A stretch of 64,000 nucleotides of DNA from assembly GCA_027627225.1 (NCBI GenBank), contig CM051030.1:27521927-27585926 (forward strand), in the 5' to 3' direction. The DNA is from Congeria kusceri (lineage: Eukaryota; Mollusca; Bivalvia; Myida; Dreissenidae). Positions 1 through 9,453 of this stretch are shown here, piece by piece. Below the pieces are notes generated by a model that had not been told where the DNA came from, ran no database searches, and saw only the letters and a list, made by a program, of their open reading frames with translations. Both the position numbers and the translations under genes were made by a program. Position 1 is the stretch's first letter. Each line of letters opens with the position of its first letter.

Positions 1-1924
1 TTCAGAGGAGAAGATTTTAAAAGTCATTTTGCTATTCAAGTCTATATAAACCATGTGACCCCCGGGGTAGCCCAGTTTTGACCCCAGTGGCATCATTTGA
101 ACAATCTTTGTAGAGGACCACTATACAACATTACATATCAAATATAGGAAAGCTGTGGGCCTTGCGGTTTCAGGTAAAGATTTTTTAAGTCATTTTGCTA
201 TTTAAGTCTATATAAACCATGTGACCCCTCGGGGGTGGCCAGATTTTACCCCAGGGGCATAATTTGAACAATCTTTGGAGAGGACCACTATGCAATGTTA
301 CGTTACAAATATAGGAAAGCTGTGGGCCTTGCCGTTTCAGAGGAGAAGATTTTTAAAGTCATTTTGCTATTTAAGTCTATATAAACCATTTGACCCCACG
401 GGCGTGACCAGTTTTGACCCCAGGGGCATAATTTGAACACTCTTTGTAGATGACCACTATACAATGTTACATACCAAATATGAACCTCTAGGCCTTGCGG
501 TTTCAGAGGAGAAGAATTTTAAAGTCATTTTCTATTTAAGTCTATATTAACCATGTGACCAATGGGGTGTGGTCTGTTTTGAGCCATGGGGCATAATTTT
601 AACAATCTTTGTAGAGTACCACTAAAGGATGTTAAATACCAAATATGAAACCTCTGGGCCTTGCGGTTTCAGAGAAGAAGATTTTAAGACATTTTGCTAT
701 ATAAGTTTATATAAACCATGTGACCCCCGGGGTGTGGCCAATTTTGAACCCAGGGGCATCACTTGAACAATCTTTGTAAAGGACCACTATACAATGTAAC
801 CAACCAAATATCAAACCTCTAGGCCTTGCAGTTTCAGAGGAGAAAATTTTTAAAGTCATTTAAATATTTAAGTCTATATAAAATATTTGACACCCAGGGT
901 TTGGCCAGTTTTTAATCCAGGGGTATCATTTGAACAATCTTTGTAGAGGACCATTATATAATGTTACATACCAAGTATGAAACCTCTGGGCCTAGAAGTT
1001 TCAGAGGAGAAGATTTTCAAAGTCATTTTGCTATTTAAGTCTATATAAACCGTGTGACCCCGGGATGTGGCAAATTTTGACCCCAGGGGCATCATTTGAA
1101 CATTCTTTGTAGAGGACCACTATACAATGTTACAGACCAAATATGAAACCTCTGGGCCTTGCGGTTTCAGAGAAGAATTTTAAAGTCATTTTGCTATTTA
1201 AGTCTATATACTCTGTGACCCCTGGGGTGTGGAAAGTGTTGACCCCAGGTGCATCATTTGAGCAATCTTTGTAGAGGACCACTATACAATGTTACATACC
1301 ACATATGAAACCTCCTGGCCATGCGGTTTCAGAGGAGAAGATTTTTAAAGTCATTTTGATATACAAGTCTATATAAACAATGTGACCCCCAGGACGTGGT
1401 CAATTTTGAACCCAGGGGCATTCTTTGAACAATCTTGGTAGAGGACCACTATACAATGTTACATACCAAATATGAAACCTCTTGACCTTGCTGTTTCAGA
1501 GGAGATTTTTAAAGTCATTTTGCAATATAAGTCTATATAAACCATGTGACCACCGGGGCGTGGCCAGTTTTGACCCCAGGGGCATCATTTCAAAAATCTT
1601 TGTAGAGGACCACTAGAAGATGTCACATATCAAATATGAAGGCTCTGAGCCTTGCGGTTTCACAGAAGAACTTTTTTATAAGTTTTCACTTTTTAAATCT
1701 ATTTTTAGCTCTGATGACCTACATATGCAGTGGACTGGAAAGATTTGAACAACTTTAAAAGAGGTCCACCCAAGGATCATTCCTGTGAAGTTTGGTGAAA
1801 ATCTGCCAAGCGGTTTAGGAGGAGATGTTGTTTAAATGAAAAGTTGACGGCGCACGCACGCACACACGACGCACAACGGGCGATCACAAAAGCTCACCAT
1901 GAGCACTTTGTGCTCAGGTGAGCT
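1..1924 (-). mobile_element. HINE/pearl-like element, satellite core plus 5' end (left side outside window)
   Basis: About ten degenerate units of roughly 165 bp run from base 1 to about 1680. Each contains landmarks such as AAGTCATTTTGCTATTTAAG, CCATGTGACC, GACCCCAGGGGCAT and TTTGTAGAGGACCACTAT. A unique leader follows (about 1680-1880), then the reverse complement of AGCTCACCTGAGCAC at 1910-1924, which marks the 5' terminus of a minus-strand element. Directly beside it is the palindromic partner, so the end can fold into a hairpin. The same terminus recurs at 2975, 31064, 50998, 51643, 54487, 54612, 60067 and 62992. The architecture is that of Helentron-associated elements; the family name is inference. 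No protein is encoded. The 3' end lies beyond the window. Confidence 0.8.
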
Positions 1925-2975
1925 AATAAACAATGTTACCACAGGGGCGTAGCCCATTTTGACCCCAGGGCAATAATTAGAACCAAATTTGTAAAGCACC
2001 ACTAAAGGATGTTACATACCAAATATGAAATCTCTGTGCCTTGCGGTTTCAGAGGAGAAGATTTTTAAAGTCATTTTGCTATATACTCTATATAAACCAT
2101 GTGACCCTCGGGGCGTAGCCAGTTTTAACCCCAGGGGCATTATTTGAACAATCTTTGTAGAGGATTACTACAGGATGTTACATCCCAAATATGAAATCTC
2201 TGTGTCTTGTGGTTTCAGAGGAGTAGATTTTTAAAGTCATTGTGCTATATATCCTATATAAACCATGTGACCCCCGGGGCGTGGTCCGTTTTGACCCCAG
2301 GGGCATGATTTGAACAAACTTTGTAAAGGGCCACTAAAGGATGTTACATACCAGGTATGAACCTCTGAGCCTTGCAGTTTCAGGAGGAGATTTTTAAAGT
2401 CATTTTGCTACAAATTCTAGATAAACCATATGACCCCCGGGGCGTAGCCAGTTTTGACCCCAGGGACATAATTTGAACAATCTTTCTAGAGGACCACTAT
2501 AGGATGTTACATACCAAATATGAAATCTCTGGGCCTTGTGGTTTCATAGAAGATTTTAAAAGTCATTTTGCTATATGTTCTATATAAACCATGTGACCCC
2601 CGGGGTGTGGCCCATTTTGACCCCAGGGACATAATTTGAAAAAACTTGGTAAAGGACCACTAAAGGATGTTACATACCAAATATGAAACCTCTGGGCCCT
2701 GCGGTTTCAGAGATTTTTAAAGTTTACACTTTTTAAATCTATTTTTAGCTCTGGTGACCTACATATGCAGCGAACCGTAACGAATTGAACAACTTTGAAA
2801 GAGGTTCACCTTATTATCATTCCTGTGAAGTTTGGTGAAAATCTGCATTGTGGTTTAGGAGATGTTGTTTAATTGAAAAGTTGACGACGCACGCAAACAC
2901 GCACGACGGACAACGGGCGATCACAAAAGCTCACCATGGGCACTTTGTGCTCAGGTGAAAGTGCTCAGGTGAGCT
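1925..2975 (-). mobile_element. Second HINE/pearl-like element, head-to-tail with the first
   Basis: The same ~165-bp satellite units continue (about five), followed by the same leader and the inverted AGCTCACCTGAGCAC terminus ending at 2975. It has no 3' hairpin of its own: satellite sequence resumes directly after the 5' end of the preceding element. This is most simply read as the element at 1-1924 having inserted into this one's satellite core. The last 20 bases show a small local duplication of the GTGCTCAGGTG tip (2948-2972). Confidence 0.75.
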
Positions 2976-2980
2976 AAAGT

Positions 2981-3250
2981 GACTTCTAGAATGTTCACAA
3001 GCATTTTCTTCAACCCTCGTCACCTAGTTTTTGACCCCAAGTGACCAAGATTTAAACTTATCGGAGATACCATTCGGACAAATGTTCTGGTCAAGCTTCA
3101 TGATGATTGGGCTATAAATGTGGCCTCTAGAGTGTTCACAAGCTTTTTCCTCTCTTGACATAGTTTTCAACCACACGTGACCCAGTTTTGAACACATCCG
3201 AGATATCATTGGGACAAATGTTCTGACTAAGTATCATGAATATTGGGCTA
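2981..3250 (+). repeat. Tandem dimer of a ~139-bp repeat
   Basis: Two degenerate copies share CTAGAGTGTTCACAAGC, then a TTTGACC(A/C)CA segment, then GAGATA(C/T)CATT(C/G)GGACAAATG, then AAG(C/T)(T/A)TCATGA. The spacing of the GTTCACAAGC landmarks (2993 and 3133) gives the period. It is unrelated to the 165-bp satellite and codes for nothing convincing. Confidence 0.6.
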
Positions 3251-3590
3251 TCTACAAGGCTTTTCTGTTTTTATATTTTGTTAAGTGTCAACCTCATTTT
3301 GTAAAACCTAGCTACCTATTCACAAAAACACACAATTTGCAATACTAATTATACACAGGAACCCCTTATATATCATATTTCTACTGATATAATTAAAAAT
3401 CTTCATAGTCTAATGAATTTTTATGTTGGGTTATCAAATATAAAGTCTTAACATTTCAAAAATCGCTGAATGTTCCCTTACTATTGCTTTTTATTGGGAT
3501 ACACAGTATCAATGCTTATTTGACTTCAAATCATTATTATATTAGATAATTTACATGAATGGTATATTACCGGTACTATAAATAACTATA
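3251..3590. other. AT-rich spacer
   Basis: I see no gene, RNA, long repeat or inverted-repeat pair here. The sequence is AT-rich with short homopolymer runs. Confidence 0.5.
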
Positions 3591-4030
3591 TAGACTCGTC
3601 TGATACATAATAATTTTAACTCATTCCCGAAATTATTTTCTGACATTGTTAATTTGTTAAATTGGCTTGACAAATTCAGATAAAAATTATGTTAACCTAT
3701 TTTATTTTGGTTATTCATATATCACTGGTGGAAACATGGAGCTGTATGATTGGTTTATTCACAGCATAGATATTAATTATAATTTTATTTGATTTTAAAT
3801 TAATAAAAATTTATCTCAAATTTACTTTTGGGTCCGAGAAGTTTTCTTATCGTGTCCAAAAAATCTGGGGTCCAATAAGTCTAATATTGGTGGGGACCAA
3901 ACAATCTGGGGTCTGAGAAGTCACGTAACCGATTGTCTTTGCCGTCTGTTTAGGTAATTTTTAAATGACATCTCAATATTAATTTCAACGCCGATTGTCT
4001 TTTTTAAAGACATTTCTTGTTTATTGCTGT
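3591..4030 (+). repeat. Dispersed repeat, copy 1 (partner at 40262-40705)
   Basis: Shared blocks in the same order and orientation as the copy 36.7 kb downstream include TTAATTTGTTAAATT, TTCAT.TATCACTGGTG, GGTTTATTC, AATCTGGGGTC, and the right border CGCCGATTGTCTTTTTTAAA at about 3990. The copies differ by small indels, and the AATCTGGGGTCCGAGAAGTC motif is itself reiterated. No TIR or coding potential is visible, so the class is unknown. Confidence 0.65.
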
Positions 4031-4185
4031 TTTCTTTCATTAGGTAAAAAACAAAAATAAACCTTTTCATAAAATTATGTCTCAATTTGCTTCATCCTCC
4101 ACACTGCAGTATAAGAACGCAAGTACGTCAACTTATATTGGAATTAAATAGGGGAACTGAACTTCAAGTCTTGGTAGATGAATAC

Positions 4186-4244
4186 ACCCCTGTACGTCGG
4201 TAAACCAATTTGCAGATGATAAATCAAATTTCAGAGAAAACATG
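4186..4244 (+). repeat. Short dispersed repeat, inverted partner at 11130-11192
   Basis: About 58 bp including CTGTACGTCGGTAAACCAAT and TTTGCAGATGATAAATCAAA is nearly identical to the reverse complement of 11133-11190. The two lie 7 kb apart in opposite orientation and probably are fragments of one dispersed repeat. Confidence 0.65.
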
Positions 4245-4819
4245 TCGGACAGATTACTTATTACCAAAATTTATTTACCAAAACTCGTATCTTTAAGGTA
4301 AGTTTCAACATTTAAAATATCGCACAAGATACAATGATATTTGGTATATATAATGCGCTGTTACAAACGATTCCTAATGGCAATTATTTGGCCAAATTAG
4401 TATGAATTTTGTTAAGATTGTAGAAAAAGTAAAGTTGGCAATATTTTATGTTAAAAAGTACTGATCAATTAATGTTTTTGCAGTTATTAATGTACGACCT
4501 TACGTATCAGCCATTCTTCTTTGGATATCTGCTTCATGCGTTGTTTAAATGCACAAAACACGCATTATATTGTTATTTTCGTGGGACAATATAATGTAAA
4601 ATTGATAAAGCCTCAACTTTTTAGGTGATAAGGTCCAAACTATTTTTTAAAACTGAATGGATAATAACCAAACTTGTAAAAGAGTGCTTTATGTAAATGC
4701 AATAAATGTATACATTTAAACCAATTTTTTAGCGAGATTTTATCATTGATGACCACAAAAGTTCACTAAAGCATTCTGCAGCAATTTTATTAAAGTAAAC
4801 ATTGTTACGGTTCTTACCA
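4245..4819. other. AT-rich sequence upstream of the LINE remnant
   Basis: No supported feature. The last ~100 bases may be degraded LINE sequence upstream of the recognisable RT portion, but no frame stays open. Confidence 0.4.
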
Positions 4820-4994
4820 TAGTAATACTTTACTGCTGAAGAAATTTTCAAAGGGACTGCCAACATAAAAACTGGAAAAAGTGCGGGACCAGAACTGATC
4901 TTAAATGAATTTATAATAAATGGCAGAGTTGAACTTCCTGAATATTTGTTTAAATTCTTTAACAAAATATTATGTTTTGGATATTTTCCAGATA
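4820..4994 (+). pseudogene. LINE reverse transcriptase, amino-terminal fragment
   Basis: Reading in the frame that starts ACT GCT GAA GAA (about 4830), the translation contains KTGKSAGPELILNEFI followed by LPEYLFKFFNKIL and CFGYFPD. This matches the conserved LINE RT region before motif A (consensus K..KSaGPD.i..E, then fN.il..G.fP). It has no start codon and no stop of its own; it ends at the TA target of the inserted transposon at 4993-4994. Upstream sequence is too decayed to follow. High confidence as an RT fragment, none as a working gene. Confidence 0.8.
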
Positions 4995-5029
4995 CAGTAC
5001 AGCTCACGCGAAACCAACAAATTCCGCGA

Positions 5030-5195
5030 TCCGCGGCGTTCAAAGGCAGCGAGTCGACGCGGAGTCTACCATCGTAGCCGCGTTTGTTCGCCGAGGAAAT
5101 CCGCGTCTATTCGCCGAGACAATCCGCGTCTGTTTGCCGCGGCAATCCGCGTCTGTTCGCCGAGGAAATCCGCGGCATGATGCCGAGGCATCCCG
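5030..5195. repeat. GC-rich sub-terminal repeats, left
   Basis: Units of about 30 bp of the type CGCCGAGGAAATCCGCGTCT are repeated four to five times with CpG-rich variation. The right-hand counterpart at 6565-6700 has the same vocabulary (CGCCGCGGCGATTCGCCGCG). They stand out against AT-rich surroundings. Sub-terminal arrays like these are typical transposase-binding regions, but that role is inferred here. Confidence 0.8.
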
Positions 5196-6564
5196 CGTAT
5201 CATCTTGTTAAATAATTCAATTACATGTACATGTATATTCCGAAACAATTACTTTTACTGTGTTGTTGTTTTCAAAGTACAGTGTACGTAAAACTTGCCG
5301 TAATTCGATTTAAAACCCGTTTTTGCGACATTCTCAAGTGATACATAAAATTTACATTTTTATATTGTTGCAGTTGTTGTGATATCAATATTTTCTGTGG
5401 TAAAATTTTGTGTTATGAAAAAATATATAGCATTTGGCACCGGTTCACAATAATCTAATTGTTATAAGTGTATTACTTGGTAAATTTATGTCACGTACAA
5501 ATTATTATAGATTTTCGACACCGACTGCTAAAAATAACTTTGTTACTAGGCGTTCGCTACAGCGTACACGTGTTCTTTGCTCCGAATTAGTATTTAGGTC
5601 AAGTTCAAACGTGTTATTTGAAGTAAAACATTTAACAATGTTTATAGCAGTACCTACAATAGGTGTGACTAATTTTCATAGCCCCCATTTTTGTGTATTT
5701 CACACCTGATGCATTTTTTTTACTGACATATGTTTGCTTCTCTTTTTAGACGTCCAGGGCGCAAAGAAGCCTTTTTCGCACCTACATGTAACTGTTGTTT
5801 TTGCCATCATGTTTGAGATGAGCTAATTAGCAGTTTGAAGCCACATCAAGGACCAAGACTCCATTGTACCAATAACTTTGAATGTCGTTTTGTTAAATTC
5901 CGAAAGTTGGAAATGTTTCTTTAAAATTATAATTACAAAGGAGCTTTGAACTAAAATATATGAAACTAGCGCTAAGCACACGGAATGACCTAGAAAGACA
6001 CTTCAAAATTCGTGGGAAAATTTCATCATTTCTAAAAATAATTCAAGAACGCGCATTAATATTCATGTGAACTTTACAATCCGCAAATGACAAAGCAGAT
6101 ATACAGATAACGCGAGGTCAGCGTGTCATCTGAAATTCAGTGGGTGGAGCGTCATTGTCGACAAAGTCAGCGTTTTATAAATTGATCGTTTTGCAACTGA
6201 TATTGATCAAGATACGAAACTTATATCAGAGGGCAATTTAATTTGCTTTAAGTTGGTGTTAATACTTATTTTGACATGATGAACTTTTAAAATGTAAATA
6301 TAAGACGTGCAGGACGCAAAGTAGCCGTTTTCGCACATACATGTTGTTTTCGCCAACATGTTTGAGCTGAGATTATTAAATTAGCAGTTTGAAGCCACGT
6401 CAAGAACCAAGATTTAATTGTACCAATAACTTTAAATGTTGTTTTGTTAGCGATGACAATTATCTCCTAATTATAACATATTGTTTGAACATGCCTATAT
6501 GCAGACAGTACAGTTACACACTATACATGTACATTGTACATGTATAAAGTGTAAAATTTCTCCT

Positions 6565-6700
6565 CGGTGTCCCGCCGCGTGAATGGACACGGCGGCAATC
6601 CGCGGATCGATGCCGAGTGCCTCGGCGATTCGCCGTGGCGTGCGGCATTTCGCCGCGGCGATTCGCCGCGGTAGAAAAATTATGTCCGCGGCGTAGCCGA
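6565..6700. repeat. GC-rich sub-terminal repeats, right
   Basis: CpG-dense reiterations of GATTCGCCGCGG and CCGCGGC mirror the left block at 5030-5195. Several overlapping palindromes (CCGCGG, CGCCGCGGCG) make this end highly foldable. Confidence 0.8.
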
Positions 6701-6731
6701 GTGTTTTGTTGGTTTCACGTGAGCTGTACTG

Positions 6732-6960
6732 TAAATGGACCGAATGTCTTATTATACCTAGTCATAAGAAAGGAGATTTAAATGACCCAAATAATTTTAG
6801 AGTGATAACTATGTTAAGTGTCATAGGTAAATTGTTTACAAATTTGATTAAAAAAGGCAATCAAACTGGGCTGAAAATTACCATGTTTTGCTGGAAGCAC
6901 AATCTGAATGTCCAGCGAAAATGGGAACAACAGATGACGTATTTGCCCTTCACCATCCGC
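6732..6960 (+). pseudogene. LINE reverse transcriptase, second fragment
   Basis: After the TIR transposon the RT frame resumes with WTECLIIPSHKKGDLNDPNN and then a segment ending GKLFTNLI, the canonical LINE stretch W...iIP.HKKGD...NFR.I..L...gKlft. After a one-base shift near 6850 another frame reads EAQSECPAKMGTTDDVFALH, corresponding to the E.Q.gF....tTD.if.L region before motif A. The reading frame is preserved across the unoccupied TA target, showing that the transposon entered an intact stretch of frame. Confidence 0.8.
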
Positions 6961-6961
6961 A

Positions 6962-7600
6962 TACATGAGTAGGAAGCATTTTAACATGCCTATATCAATA
7001 CCACTTGCACCTTTTGAGTACAATATATCCTCCATGTCATTGATATACAAAGAAAAAATAATCGGAAACAAAACACTCGCGTTGTCTTAGACCTATATGA
7101 CTCTCAAATGCAGTTCTGTTTGTTTTGTTTGTTTGGATTTTTCGCCGTATTCAACAGTATTTCAGTCATATAACGGCGGTCAGTTAACCTACTCACAATT
7201 TTCCTGGGTAAGCTGGTTTACCCGTACTAAATACACATACGTATGCCAGTAACTGACAACTGCCTTACTTGAATCAGAGGTAGAGGGAGAATGGCCGTAG
7301 AAATAATTTCATGACCAATCCCCACACAAGTTATGTGGCCGGGCTGGAAATCAAACCCGCGATCCTCGGATTTGTATTCCAGCGCTCTACCAACTGAGCT
7401 AGCCGGCCCCGCTCAAAATGCAGTTCCGATATCATTATGATGTCTTACATTTGTGTACACATGAGTATACATTGCTTTTATAACTGTAAAACGTCGTCCT
7501 CGAATAGCGAGCCTGTATATTCTGTACTAAAGATATCCCTTACAATGTAATCAAATGCCTTTGTAATGTCAATAAAACAACAATAAAATTGCTTATGTTA
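6962..7600 (-). pseudogene. LINE reverse transcriptase catalytic segment, inverted
   Basis: On the minus strand, reading from about 7585 downward, CFIDITKAFDYIVRD corresponds to RT motif A (F.D..KAFD with its catalytic aspartate), followed by a VIKAMYTHVY-type segment. Beyond the SINE insertion come GLRQRE (cf. GvrQG) and LYINDMEDI, then MYADG at about 6965-6980, where motif C should read YADD. The final aspartate is lost at or next to the inversion breakpoint. Neighbouring LINE pieces on both sides are on the plus strand, so this ~640-bp segment has flipped within the element. Confidence 0.72.
7117..7411 (-). mobile_element. tRNA-derived SINE with 14/15-bp target duplication
   Basis: On the minus strand a tRNA-like head begins GGCCGGCTAGCTCAGTTGGT with an A box and a degenerate B box (GGGTTTGATTTCC). 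A body containing GGGGATTGGTCATGAAATTA and ACCTCTGATTCAAGTAAGGC follows, then an AAACAAACAAA-type tail. Flanks CTCAAATGCAGTTC (7103-7116) and CTCAAAATGCAGTTC (7412-7426) form the target duplication. Further copies lie at 36656-36994 (+) and 61219-62625 (-, interrupted). The head looks tRNA-Lys-like; relation to the molluscan RUDI family is possible but unverified. Confidence 0.88.
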
Positions 7601-7792
7601 ATTTAAAATATGTAATTAAATCGTGAAGGACAAATAGGTGTCAAAATCAGCACACATAATGACTTTATATTATCAGAGACATGGATACTTGACGTTTTAA
7701 CTACGAGTAAAATGAATATGATAATAAAAGTACTGGTTCAAGGTGATCTGTGATGCAGAACATAAAATTCATTAAAATGATAATAGAAAATT

Positions 7793-8218
7793 ATGCCAGA
7801 CGATAATGAAACTAATCCCCGAAAAACTAACTGGGCAAGTCAAGTGAAATGTATTCCAAGTTCATTGGGATTCTATCATGACTGCTTGGCACAAGGTGTT
7901 GGTAATCTCAATGGTTTCTTTTCTGTGTTTAAGCAAAGAATTACTAATACTTTTGTCCAAGGTGTAGAAGGACGCATAAATGGCTATTCAAGGGCATTAT
8001 TTTATAGAAATATCTTCTGTTTTGAACTTCAATTTTACCTTAAACTGGTTAACATCAAGAAGGGAAGGTGGAATAATACCGATATTAGTAATATAGTGTT
8101 TGCCCGGTTTGCCCTTTTCTTGAAAATGAATATCATTTTATTTTTGAATATAACATCTTCTCACAAACAATACAAAAATACAATACATATATCAGTGTAT
8201 TATAGACGTCACCCTTAG
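7793..8218 (+). pseudogene. LINE carboxy-terminal ORF fragment
   Basis: This 141-codon open frame contains NWASQVKCI, LGFYHDCLAQGVGN, FFSVFKQRITNTF and SRALFYR. That is the pattern of the region after the RT in many animal LINEs (nWa..v...L...GF..vW..QgV.n...F...fkqRl.D.f.q...s.RA.fYr). Similarity fades after about residue 95, where the remaining hydrophobic residues look like read-through. The starting methionine is incidental: in the intact element this would be internal. It continues the plus-strand LINE after the inverted segment. Confidence 0.7.
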
Positions 8219-8283
8219 GGTGGAGCTTATTTTTGAACTTTTGAAATATGATCTTCTTACCCTCTCATTTTGTTCATAAATAT

Positions 8284-8634
8284 CAGGCCTTTTTCTGACC
8301 TTTTTGGGAAAGAGTACCTGGTTTGAAATTGGGAATTTCTCAACGTAAAATGTGGCAAATTGGGAAAGGAATGTACAAATAAATCTTTTTGTCAGTATCA
8401 ATTTCCATCGATCGTTTGATTAAATTTCAATTTATATATAAATTTCATTGGGATTTTTAATGTTTTTATTCTTAAAATATTTCTTGATGTAATTTTCTTC
8501 AAGACTGTTATAAATGTCAAACTAAATTTTGTAGTGGAGGGGAAATTATTTTTTCAATTGGGAAAAAACAACCCTGTTTTGCATTGGGAATGGGTCAGAT
8601 ATTCTGACCCGGGAGGCTTATAGAAAAAGGCCTG
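8284..8634. mobile_element. hAT-like MITE with ATTGGGAA motifs
   Basis: The ends CAGGCCTTTTTCT and its complement AGAAAAAGGCCTG bound a 351-bp segment. Inside, ATTGGGAA occurs repeatedly near both ends (about 8329, 8358, 8558, 8583). The larger element at 58479-59930 shares the CAG..TTTTTC start and the CCCAAT/ATTGGG motifs. A clean target duplication is not visible (AT-rich flanks), so the superfamily is inferred from the relative. Confidence 0.6.
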
Positions 8635-8927
8635 TATATAAAATAATAAATTTGGCAAAATATGAGCACAATTGAACAATATTTAGGGGTAGCTCAATGA
8701 TTATGAAGTTTCTGATATTGGGCCCCAAAGCTGCAGCGGTACAGCCGCCTTATTATTTCGCATACTACCTGTAGATTAATTCTCATAATAAATTAAGAAC
8801 CCCAATTTAACTACTAAGTAAAGTGACATTTTCTCCAATCATCATATTTACAACACAGTATTCAATAATTGTTGTTAAAGACCAAAAACCAATCATCCAG
8901 ATTTTATTGTTTTGCTGACAATGCAAA

Positions 8928-9453
8928 ATGTCAACAAAATTTAATTCATGTTCAGACAAGTCATGTTCACACTTGTTTGGACTAACTATGCTGACTAGGC
9001 AACGGTGTAAAAGCAGTACTGCTTTGGTATTTTGGCCTGGCATCACACCTACATTTACCGCTCTCTGTTCCAGTTGTAATCACTGCAACCACAGTGCTCC
9101 CACAAACCCCAGTGCTCCACCTATCTCACTGAATTCCCCGGAGTATCCATTTCAGTGTCAGTGTGCTGAAATTACTTTTAGTTTACCTACAAAGGGCACA
9201 CTTATCTAGTGGTTGTTGTTCATTACTTTATCTGGCCTATTGTGTGAAGATCATATCAAGGTGCTACCGGGCTCATTTCCTGCCTAGACAGATCTTTGTT
9301 ACATACGGAATACCTAATGAGCTTGTTTCCAATGGCTGTCCTCAGTTCAATGCTACTGTCCTGAAAGATTGGGGTGTTCATCCGATGTTTATCACACAAT
9401 TAGTGCTTAACTGCGCAAGATTCCGGACAGCATCGTATAGTTCTTGTTATTAG
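8928..9453 (+). pseudogene. Gypsy-type retrotransposon integrase remnant
   Basis: Two overlapping frames (8928-9206 and 9163-9450) read as a decayed integrase. The first has VFWPGI followed by LCSSCNHCN, fitting the zinc-binding HHCC region (FWPG...C..C), and then SPEYPFQ. The second has FVTYGIPNELVSNGCPQFNA and KDWGVHP, the core-domain block normally written fG.P.el.sDgg.qF followed by WGv.H. The catalytic aspartate of that block is replaced (VSNG). A frameshift near 9170 joins the two. No LTRs were found around it. Only the integrase portion survives. Confidence 0.75.

Larger units (their letters stand above)
4995..6731. mobile_element. 1,737-bp TA-flanked TIR transposon inserted in the LINE
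   Basis: The left end CAGTACAGCTCACGCGAAAC at 4995 matches the reverse complement of the right end at 6731 over 27 bp with one mismatch, and TA flanks both sides (4993-4994, 6732-6733). Termini of the form TA-CAGT...ACTG-TA fit the Tc1/mariner/pogo superfamily. Just inside each end lie GC-rich short repeats (about 5030-5195 and 6565-6700) built on CCGCGGC and CGCCGAGG. Internally a ~150-bp direct repeat (5748-5897 and 6303-6449) carries TTAGCAGTTTGAAGCCAC. No transposase is visible (the longest frame, 5434-5709, resembles nothing I know), so it is non-autonomous. Confidence 0.88.
4820..8218 (+). mobile_element. Decayed non-LTR retrotransposon (LINE), interrupted and internally inverted
   Basis: Four pieces of one LINE polyprotein can be recognised in order: the RT amino-terminal region (4820-4994, +), its continuation (6732-6960, +), the catalytic middle of the RT on the opposite strand (6962-7600, -), and a carboxy-terminal region (7793-8090, +). 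A TIR transposon separates pieces one and two, and a SINE sits inside the inverted piece. Frameshifts and stops show the element is long dead. Assignment to LINE rests on RT motifs; the clade (CR1-like or RTE-like) is not determined. Confidence 0.75.

Noticed and set aside
3024..3209. 61-codon minus-strand frame
   Set aside because: Lies across the 139-bp repeat dimer with no independent support.
7330..7411. Functional tRNA gene (minus strand)
   Set aside because: A and B boxes belong to a SINE with body, tail and target duplication; the acceptor stem does not pair.
7793..8218. Independent host gene of 141 codons
   Set aside because: Motif order matches the C-terminal region of LINE polyproteins and neighbours are LINE pieces.
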